Shown one piece after another: positions 55,875 to 64,000 of a DNA stretch of 64,000 nucleotides. The first letter of the stretch is position 1. Each line of letters starts with the position of its first letter. The notes under the pieces were generated by a model, which saw only the letters and a program-made list of their open reading frames with translations, was not told the origin of the DNA and made no database searches. The stretch lies in contig CM066921.1 of assembly GCA_033964015.1 (NCBI GenBank), positions 26,331,355-26,395,354 on the forward strand, written 5' to 3'. Source of the DNA: Scolanthus callimorphus (lineage: Eukaryota > Cnidaria > Anthozoa > Actiniaria > Edwardsiidae). The position numbers and the translations under genes are program-made.

Positions 55875-57073
55875 GGCTCATTGTGATGATGATGGTCTTG
55901 AGCAGTTCATCTCATCAATCAACACGGTGCTCCATGAAATAGAGAGTGAATTTGAAAACATACGGCAAAACAGGGCAAGGTGTGAATTTTTCGCAGCACT
56001 TGGTGCACATTGTGATTTTTCTACAACAATCCGAAGGCCATCCACAGCTACATCAAATGCAACAACTGCGGGATAATCTCAGAAGGCTGTATGAGCGCAT
56101 GTGCTCCCTTCCAGTTATGGATGGGTATGCCTACCGCCCACAGGTGGAAAAACACGGGAATCGGGGAATGCCGTGTTTTCAGCTATCTGCAGGCCAGCTG
56201 TCTTGTCTACGAAGTGAGTATAACAGCTGGTCTCAAAATGCAAGGGATCTTGGTGTATCAAGACAAACGATTTACAGCAGAAGGAGGGAATTAGGATTCT
56301 CTCTCTCTTTTGAGGGTTTCTCATCTATTGGAAGCAATGAACTTGATGAACTTGTACAAGAGGAACTGAGAGCATTTCCAAGAACAGGTGAAACAAATGT
56401 TATAGCAGGGCTAAGGCAAAGGGGCATTTATATCCAAAGGTGGAGAGTAAGGGAGTCCATCATCAGGGTAGACCCTATCAATAGGGCAAATAGATGGGCT
56501 CAAAGGATTGTGCGGCGGTCTTACTCTGTGCCAAACCCAAATTTTCTATGGCACATTGACTCAAACATGAAACTCATTAGATGGCGCCTGTGCATTCATG
56601 GAGGCATAGATGGTTTTTCACGGGTTACTGTTTATCTCAGAATAAGTAATAATAACAGAGCAACCACTGTTTTGGAAGGATTCCAGCAAGCGACCAGTGA
56701 ATGGGGACACCCTTCCAGAGTGCGAGCAGACAATGGCTGAGAGAACATTGCTGTGGGGGATTATATGATTTACTACAGAGGGGCTAACAGGGGCAGTTTC
56801 TAACAGGGCCAAGCGTGGGGAACACTAGGATCGAAAGGCTTTGGAGGGATGTTGGTGAAAGTGTCATTAGCTTGTTTTCATCTTTATTTTTGTCCATGGA
56901 ACTTCATTTGCTGTTCAACCCTGATGCTGATGTTGATGTGTATGCTCTGCATATGTGTTCATACCAAGAATTCAAAGGCATCTTGATCGTTTTGTCCAGC
57001 GGTTTAATGTAAACTCAATTTCAACTGAGAACAATCGAACGCCAAGACAGCTGATCTCAAGGCAGAAATTTTA
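55875..57073 (+). pseudogene. DDE integrase-core gene, broken
   Basis: TCTCCTTTCAG/GG at 55874 is a good acceptor. The N-terminal part (GLEQFISSINTVLHEIE) leads, after one frame change near 56000-56060, to RLYERM...YRPQVEKHGNRGMPCF and a helix-turn-helix (NARDLGVSRQTIYSRRREL). The catalytic core follows with FLWHIDSNMKLIRWR (first Asp near 56558), HGGIDGFSRVTVYLR, RVRADNG (second Asp) and TGPSVGNTRIERLWRD (Glu). This is the animal integrase-core family related to retroviral-type DDE enzymes. Breaks: TGA 56738-56740 directly after DNG where Gly is expected before Glu-Asn, a shift near 56790 and another near 56955. The C-terminal part FIPRIQRHLDRFVQRFNVNS ends at TAA beside the next insertion. 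Confidence 0.8.
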
Positions 57074-57074
57074 A

Positions 57075-57400
57075 GTAGCGCTCCGTCTTAGAACTATAGC
57101 GGAAACAATAGGGGCGCGGAAACAGTGGTCGTCTAGTGATGCTCACACTCGATTTTCTTCTTGAACAACGAAATGCTATAAAATATACGGAAGACCTATT
57201 CGGAAAGAATTCAGCACTGCAAACGAAGTATTTCGCTACGAAATCGGTCAAAAACAAATTTCAACCAATCAGATCGAAGGCAAGGATTTGTTGACTAAGC
57301 CAATTAGTTTTTAAGAAATTTAACAATTTTAAATTTTACACAAAGCATAACTCAAATTCCCCATAGCCGTTCACGCTATCGTTCTTGGACGGAGCGCTAC
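57075..57400. mobile_element. TTAA-type MITE (GTAGCGCTCCGTC family)
   Basis: Ends GTAGCGCTCCGTC, mirrored exactly, with looser pairing beyond. TTAA lies on both sides (57071-57074 and 57401-57404). It lies at the 3' end of the DDE gene; the gene's stop codon overlaps the left TTAA. Confidence 0.9.
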
Positions 57401-58915
57401 TTAATGGCTTATTTGATCGCCCATTCAAAACAAGGAAGAATGTTGTTTATTTGACGTTGATAGCTCTCTTGGTTCAAGAGATATTCAAGATTTTTAGTTG
57501 CTGGACTTTTTGAATGGCTCTTTTTTGATCACTATTTGCCCGATTAATACCAAACTTTGGGATTTTGTATAGTTCAGCATGCTCTTTCTCTTAATGTGGA
57601 TCGCGTTTCGGTAATGGTAATATTGAGACATGTCCAATACTGTGCCTAAGGGACCAATGGTCAAATTGAAATGACTATAAGCCTTGCCATATGACCAATG
57701 GTCAAACTCACATTGTTCATCTATAATAAGCCAGCTACATTAGGAAGAGGGATGTGCCTATCACATTAAGTACAAATCTCAGCTTCAAGTTACATGGCAC
57801 GTTTTGAGAACGAGGAAATTCATCAATGGCATGTAAATAGCATGAGGGGTCAAATGGTAATATTATAAGGGGAGGGGTGGTCTATAGTGGATGAGACACC
57901 AACTGATTGTACTGTAAGTATGGGTTCCTCTCAGGCAGGCCCCTATGAACCGAGTGACCAATGGTCGACCAATGGTCAAATGGTGAAAATATAAGGGGAG
58001 GGGTGGTCTATAGTGGATGATGAGATACCGACTGATTGTACTGTAAGTAATCATGTCTCTCAGACAGGCCCCTATGAACCGAGTGACCAATGGTCGACCA
58101 ATGGTCAAATGGTGAAAATATAAGGGGAGGGGTGGTCTCTAGTGGATGATGAGATACCAACTGATTGTACTGTAAGTATACATGGCTCTCAGACAGGCCC
58201 CTATGAACCGAGTGACCAATGGTCGACCAATGGTCAAATGGTGTCATATGGTGAAAATATAAGGGGAGGGGTGGTCTATAGTGGATGATGAGATACCAAC
58301 TGATTGTACTGTAAGTGTACATGGCTCTCAAGCAGGCCCCTATGAACCGAGTGACCAATGGTCGACCAATGGTCAAATGGTGTCATATGGTGAAAATATA
58401 AGGGGAGGGGTGGTCTATAGTGGAAGATATACCAACTGATTGTACTGTAAGTATACATGTCTCTCAAGCAGGCCCCTATGAACCGAGTGACCAATGGTCG
58501 ACCAATGGTCAAATGGTGTCATATGGTGAAAATATAAGGGGAGGGGTGGTCTATAGTGGATGATGAGATACCAACTGATTGTACTGTAAGTGTACATGGC
58601 TCTCAAGCAGGCCCCTATGAACCGAGTGACCAATGGTCGACCAATGGTCAAATGGTGTCATATGGTGAAAATATAAGGGGAGGGGTGGTCTATAGTGGAA
58701 GATATACCAACTGATTGTACTGTAAGTATACATGTCTCTCAAGCAGGCCCCTATGATCCGAGTGACCAATGATCAACCAATGGTCAAATGGTGTCAGGTG
58801 TTGAAAATATAAGGGGATTGGTTGTCTATAGTGGATGATGAGACACCAAGTAATTATAACGTAAGTATACATTTCTCTCAAGCAGGCCCCTACAACCGAG
58901 TGACCAATTGGATTT

Positions 58916-59165
58916 GTTGGAGGGCACGCTTTGAGAACGAGGAAAACATCAAGTAGGGTTCATTCCTTTACTATTGGATTTGTGGGAGGGCACGCTCTGA
59001 GAACGAGGAAAACATCAATTAGGGTTCATTCCTTCCAAAGCTCACTCCTCACTGTTGGTTTTGTGGGAGGGCATGCTTTGAGAACGAGGAAAACATCAAT
59101 TAGGGTTCATTCCTTTATTTCCATGGCTCACTCCTCACTATTGGATTTGTGGGAGGGCACGAAAA
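58916..59165 (+). repeat. ~75-90-bp minisatellite at the foldback centre
   Basis: Four copies of GGGAGGGCACGCTTTGAGAA, CGAGGAAAACATCAATTAGG and GTTCATTCCTT with variable spacers. A stray related word (GCACGTTTTGAGAACGAGGAAA) lies at about 57797 near the outer left arm. Confidence 0.85.
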
Positions 59166-61084
59166 AAGCATGGAAAAATAATTGAAATAATCAATATTTT
59201 CTATGAATCATCATTAGATTACTTCACAAAAGTAATCTTCTGTTATTTTTGTGTCAACTTCGACATTTTAAAACCACTAAATTTTGTTCGTGTGATATTT
59301 TTCTTATGTCATTATATGTCACAAGTGTGCACCAGGCCTTACAGTACAATCAGTTGGTGTCTCATCATCTCCTGTAGATTCTCTCCTTATATGTTCACCA
59401 TTTGACCATTGGTCACTCGGTTCATAGGGACCTGCCTCAGAGACATGTATACTTACAGTACAATCAGTTGGTATCACATTATCCACTATAGACCACCCCT
59501 CCCTTTATATCTTCACCATTTGACCATTGGTCACTCGCTTTATAGGGACCTGCTTGAGAGACATGTATACTTACAGTACAATCAGTTGGTATCTCATCAT
59601 CCACTATAGATCACCCCTCCCCTTATTTTTTCACCATGTGACCACTGGTCGACCATTCGTCACTTGGTTGTAGAGGCCTGCCTGAGAGGAATCCATACTT
59701 ACAGTACAATCAGTTGGTATCTCATCATCCACTATAGACCACCCCCCTCCTTATATTTTCACCATATGACACCATTTGACCATTGGTTGACCATTGGTCA
59801 CTTGGTTCATAGGGGCCTGCTTGAGAGACATGTATACTTACAGTACAATCAGTTGGTATCTCATCATCCACTATAGACCACCCCTCTCCTTATATTTTCA
59901 CCAAATGACACCATTTGACCATTGGTCGACCATTGGTCGACCATTGGTCACTTGGTTCATAGGGGCCTGCTTGAGAGACATGTATACTTACAGTACAATC
60001 AGTTGGTTTATCTCATCATCCACTATAGACCACCCTTCTCCTTATATTTTCACCATATGACACCATTTGACCATTGGTCGACCATTGGTCACTCAGTTCA
60101 TAGGGCCTGCTTGAGAGACATGTATACTTACAGTACATCAGTTGGTATCTCATCATCCACTATAGACCACCCCTCCCCTTATATTTTCACCATTTGACAC
60201 GATTTGACCATTAGTCGACCATTGGTCACTCGGTTCATAGGGCCTGCTTGAGAGACATGTATACTTACAGTACAATCAGTTGGTATCTCATCATCCACTA
60301 TAGTCCACCCCTCCTCTCATATTTTCACCATATGACACCATTTGACCATTGGTCGACCATTGGTCACTTGGTTTATAGGGGCCTGCTTGAGAGACATGTA
60401 TACTTACAGTACAATCAGTTGGTATCTCATCATCCACTATAGACCACCCCTCTCCTTATGTTTTCACCAAATGACACCATTTGACCATTGGTCGACCATT
60501 GGTCACTTGGTTCATAGGGGCCTGCTTGAGAGACATGTATACTTACAGTACAATCAGTTGGTTTATCTCATCATCCACTATAGACCACCCTTCTCCTTAT
60601 ATTTTCACCATATGACACCATTTGACCATTGGTCGACCATTGGTCACTCAGTTCATAGGGCCTGCTTGAGAGACATGTATACTTACAGTACATCAGTTGG
60701 CATCTCATCATCCACTATAGACCACCCCTCCCCTTATATTTTCACCATTTGACACGATTTGACCATTAGTCGACCATTGGTCACTCGGTTCATAGGGCCT
60801 GCTTGAGAGACATGTATACTTACAGTACAATCAGTTGGTATCTCATCATCCACTATAGTCCACCCCTCCTCTCATATTTTCACCATATGACACCATTTGA
60901 CCATTGGTCGACCATTGGTCACTTGGTTTATAGGGGCCTGCTTGAGAGACATGTATACTTACAGTACAATCAGTTGGTATCTCATCATCCACTATAGAGC
61001 ACCCCTATTCTTATATTTTCACCATATGACACCATATTACCATTGGTCGACCATTGGTCACTCGGTTCATAGGGGCCTGCTTAA

Positions 61085-62014
61085 CCCTATCCAGACTGGC
61101 CTTTTTTTGACCATCTGTGACTGGGGGGGGGGGGGGGGGCTAATTCGGCCCCCCTCTATATCTCTGGAACCACTGGGGCTATGATCATCAAACTTTCACA
61201 CAATGACCATGAGCCTTAGACAAATTACCACACCTATTTTTGTCACGTGGGAGCAAAATGTGACGTCACAATGACGTCATTCTCAATGTTTTATCAATTT
61301 TTAAGTAATTTTAATTAACTTCCAAAAACTTGGTAGATAATACTCTAAAAGCCAACTAATTAACATCAAGATAATGTAAACGTAATAATTTGTGACATTA
61401 CCACATAAATTTTATTAAACTTGCGTCATAATGACGACTTTTGAAAATATTGTCCGCAATCTTGGATCCGCCATCTTGGATCCGCCATCTTGGATTTCAT
61501 TTAATTTCCATTTGACTCTTCAGATAAATACTCAATGAGAAAAAAATGGTCAAAATGTACAAAATACTTATCAAAGAAGTGTTTGACGTTGAAAAAGTTG
61601 AATTAAAGGAAATTTGTGAATCACAGAGCTAGTTTTAGACCATATGTTAAAATGAACAAAATCCCCCTACCCCTCCCCCCCAAAGATTTTGTGTCAAAAA
61701 TTAATTAGCCTGTACATAAATTACTAAGGAGTACAAGCTCCGATAGTCATAAATTGGGCAATGTGTCCAACATTAAGCTTGAAATATGAAAAATTCACGT
61801 TTTTTCGAGTTTTGCAAAACAGGCATGTCAAAAAGTGGTTGCCATGGAAACTGGGTCTTTGACACTGACATGTCATTGACACCAAAATGTCCCCAGATAA
61901 ATTTTAGGAAAAGTCACGAAGTTTCACCATCATAGCTGCAGTGGTTTTAGAGTAATCAGGATTTTACTGGAGGGGGGGCTCGAAAAGCCCCCCCCCCCCC
62001 CAGTCTGAATAGGG
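61085..62014. mobile_element. Complete TTAA-type element (CCCTATTCAGACTGG family)
   Basis: Ends CCCTATCCAGACTGG and inverted CCCTATTCAGACTGG, with TTAA on both sides (61081-61084 and 62015-62018). It interrupts a repeat unit that elsewhere reads CCTGCTTGAGAGACATG; the target copy must have had TTAA in place of TTGA. It has subterminal G/C runs at both ends and a triple GGATCCGCCATCTT-type word near 61464-61490. CCCT-plus-TTAA fits piggyBac or Kolobok. No transposase. Confidence 0.9.
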
Positions 62015-62565
62015 TTAAGAGACATGTATACTTACAGTACAATCAGTTGGTATCTCATCATCCCCTGTAGACCACCCCTCCTTATATTTTCACCATTTGA
62101 CAATTGGTCGACCCATTGGTCGACCATTGGTCACTTGGTTGTAGGGGCCTACTTGAGAGACAGGTATACTAACAGGACAATCAGTTGGTATCACATTATC
62201 CACTGAGGACCTCCCCTCCTCTTATATTTTCACCATTTGACCATTGGTCGACCATTTGGTCACTCGGTTGTAGGGGTCTGCTTTAGAGACATATACATAC
62301 AGTACAATCAGTTGGTATCTCATTTTCCCCTATAGACCAACCCTCCCCTTATGCTTTCATCATTCGACAACATTTGACCATTGGTCGTTGTTACCATAGG
62401 TCATAGGGACCTGCCTGATAAATTATTTAGACCCCCTACAGACAATGTGAGCTAATGTGAGTATATGAATAAATCATGGTTGACCATTGGTCATGTCCAA
62501 ATGACAAATTGTCAATTGGCCGTGACCATTGGTAAATGGGTACAGTATTGGACAGGTATGAAACA

Positions 62566-63471
62566 GTTCACGCGTTATTTGAGGTTTTAGAAATATACTT
62601 TATGATTCTATTAACTGAATTCCAGGAAAAAAGTCGTATTATGGATTTTTAATTATTTACCCTCACCGAGACCTTAAGGGCATCAAATGCGAATTGTAAA
62701 ATTCGTCGAATATTTATATTTCAGCGAACAGAAATCAAGACGGTCTGTAGACGAACTGCTTGCGATGTCTGTTAAAGATTTGACCCATACAACTGGGTAC
62801 CCTGTGGTATGTGAAAAATCGGGACCAGCATTCACCGCAGACTTCAACGAAACGTCAAATTGCACTGCAGGCTCATTATAATTGGTTCAAGGCTAATGCC
62901 GTCTATTATGTATTGGCCATCTCTCGTTTGGCCGACGTTTGGTGAGTAAGATAGATACAGAAATCTAGATTTAGTGAATTTAAAGGTGACTCACTCGAAA
63001 TGGAAAGTGCGTTCTTCTGTGACCCAAACACAAACAGGCGGTCTCATATTTCGGGTCGCAACATAATAAATACGCAAGCCCAAATTTTGATTGGCGCAAC
63101 ACTTTAATTACATATTGCGGCCATTCTAGGAAAGAGTCACCCGGCTTTTTCGGCTTTGAATCTGCAAAGACATTTTGTTTGATGTAAATCAGCATCTGGC
63201 CAAGTAAGAAAAAATCGTCGGAACAGAAACGCTGTAGCGAAAATTGCGTCAGCTTGGCCAAATTTAGAAGGCTGATTCTGCTTGGCTTGAATTGACTTTT
63301 AATAGTGCTCCGAAAACTCATTATTTTGGACTTTTCCTCCCTCAAAATATGTTGTAAAGTAATGCATGAAACTTTACAGCACTTCCGATTGCAAATACAA
63401 CGAACTACTAAAATTTTCGAACACTTTCCATCAAATAAAGAAATCGTGAAAGCGCAATAAATTCAAAAGCC
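62566..63471. other. No supported gene
   Basis: Two overlapping opposite-strand frames near 62683-62881 share a palindrome (CATACAACTGGGTACC) and are not convincing. A 121-codon antisense frame at 62980-63345 has no recognisable domain. Confidence 0.35.
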
Positions 63472-63804
63472 GTATTCAAACTAGAGACGGAAAACTCGAT
63501 CGTCTTAGGCTGCGTACACACTTGGTGCCCGGGCACAGTGCCCGAGCACGGGCACTAATGTGAACAGTCCAGTTTTTCGAGTGCCCAAACCAAAATTCGG
63601 GCATAGCACTGGTGCCCGAGTACAAGGTCCAGACCTTGTACTCGGGCACTGCTAGTGCCCGGGCACTAAGTGTGTACGCAGCCTTAGTGTGAAACCGGGA
63701 CGAGACGGATTTTTGACGGGAAATCGTCTGAATTCATATCAGACGGAAAACTCGTCAGACGAAAAACCCGTCATGACGAATTTTCCGTCCTCTAGTGTGA
63801 ATAC
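63472..63804. mobile_element. MITE split by a nested element
   Basis: Ends GTATTCAAACTAGAGACGG and inverted GTATTCACACTAGAGGACGG. The interior repeats GACGGAAAACTCG, ACGAAAAACCCGTC and similar words. A 176-bp Harbinger-like MITE lies within. Confidence 0.75.
63508..63683. mobile_element. Nested 176-bp Harbinger-like MITE
   Basis: Ends GGCTGCGTACACACTTGGTG and the inverted GGCTGCGTACACACTTAGTG, continuing through CCCGGGCAC. TTA duplication at 63505-63507 and 63684-63686. GTGCCCGAG-type words repeat inside. Confidence 0.85.
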
Positions 63805-63805
63805 A

Positions 63806-63955
63806 CCTAATTAAAAAAGGTTGCTTTGGCGTTTGTCTTTGGTCTTTCAATTATAGCGCGAAACAAAGAAATTCTTTGCTTCAGTGACCACGAAACAAAG
63901 GCGTTCAATGACCAAAGACCAATCCAATGACAAAAGCAACCTTTTCTGAATAAGG
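63806..63955. mobile_element. ~150-bp MITE
   Basis: AAAAGGTTGCTTT at the left pairs with AAAGCAACCTTTT at the right, and TCTTTGGTCTTT with CCAAAGACCAA. The outer ends CCTAATT and AATAAGG are weaker. The target duplication is not resolved. Confidence 0.65.
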
Positions 63956-64000
63956 TGTATACGCAGGTGAGAAATTTGTAAAGAGCATGCGCTCGTCAAA

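Larger units (their letters stand above)
57628..62565. repeat. Foldback-like structure with tandem-repeat arms
   Basis: A ~139-bp unit (ACCAACTGATTGTACTGTAA, CAAGCAGGCCCCTATGAACC, GACCAATGGTCGACCAATGG, ATATAAGGGGAGGGGTGGTC) runs in + orientation from about 57860 to 58915 (about 8 units). It runs in reverse complement from about 59335 to 62430 (about 17 units, interrupted once). The outermost ends also mirror: TGTCCAATACTGTGCC at 57631 against TACAGTATTGGACAGG near 62540. The centre (58916-59334) is a different repeat plus unique DNA. A ~555-bp higher-order repeat is seen in the right arm (60248 and 60803). Units are not multiples of 3, so frames through them are artefacts. Confidence 0.9.

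Noticed and set aside
57863..60997. Many 60-136 codon frames sharing DHWSTIGH, RHVYLQYNQLV and similar words
   Set aside because: They are translations of the ~139-bp repeat, whose length is not a multiple of three, so the frame rotates from unit to unit and both strands give similar frames.
62683..62881. Possible small exon with acceptor at 62724 and donor at 62806
   Set aside because: Only 82 nt, no recognisable protein, and the same residues appear on both strands because of a palindrome.

Overview
The window looks like nuclear DNA of an invertebrate animal, most likely an anthozoan cnidarian (coral or sea anemone). This is an inference from the intron-bearing genes with GT/AG splice sites, the AT-rich intergenic DNA, a DZIP3-type HEPN exon, a DDE-integrase gene of the kind common in cnidarian genomes, and very dense short TIR transposons. 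There is no operon structure, no rRNA and no CRISPR array. Host coding sequence is sparse and nearly everything else is mobile or tandemly repeated DNA.

Layout. 0-7 kb: a MULE-like element with a 10-bp target duplication, then a large inverted array of ~300-bp tandem units (about 2.66-6.67 kb) holding a TTAA-type transposon. 7.7-13.0 kb: a full-length but frameshifted L1/Tx1-type LINE with a poly-A tail and a probable 9-bp target duplication. 14-19 kb: short TIR elements around two host gene pieces, an exon encoding a DZIP3-type HEPN domain (15.6 kb) and two exons of a protein-kinase N-lobe (17.8 and 18.8 kb). 19-25.6 kb: minisatellites, a TA-flanked MITE, and a pair of TIR elements, the larger carrying a ~110-bp minisatellite. 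26.1-28.4 kb: a TTAA-flanked element with ~810-bp terminal inverted arms.

30-55 kb: the most interesting part. Two 42-nt exons (A and B), each with consensus splice sites, alternate A-B-A-B through 24 kb. There are twelve exons of exact length and one relic. They lie in ~2.07-kb tandem duplications and, at the right end, in a compact ~435-bp A-B dimer. The array has been cut up by insertions whose empty sites survive in sister copies: a PIF/Harbinger-like element (TAA duplication), a CR1/L2-type LINE, a 2.8-kb block with a SINE and an antisense gene fragment, and an 8.77-kb TIR element inserted immediately upstream of an exon A.

55-64 kb: a LINE 3' end, a decayed DDE-integrase gene with a TTAA element at its C-terminal end, a ~4.9-kb foldback-like structure whose arms are opposed arrays of a ~139-bp repeat, and nested MITEs. 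The host gene pieces show no sign of acting together. The common thread is repeated insertion, and several insertions can be dated relative to each other because they are nested.
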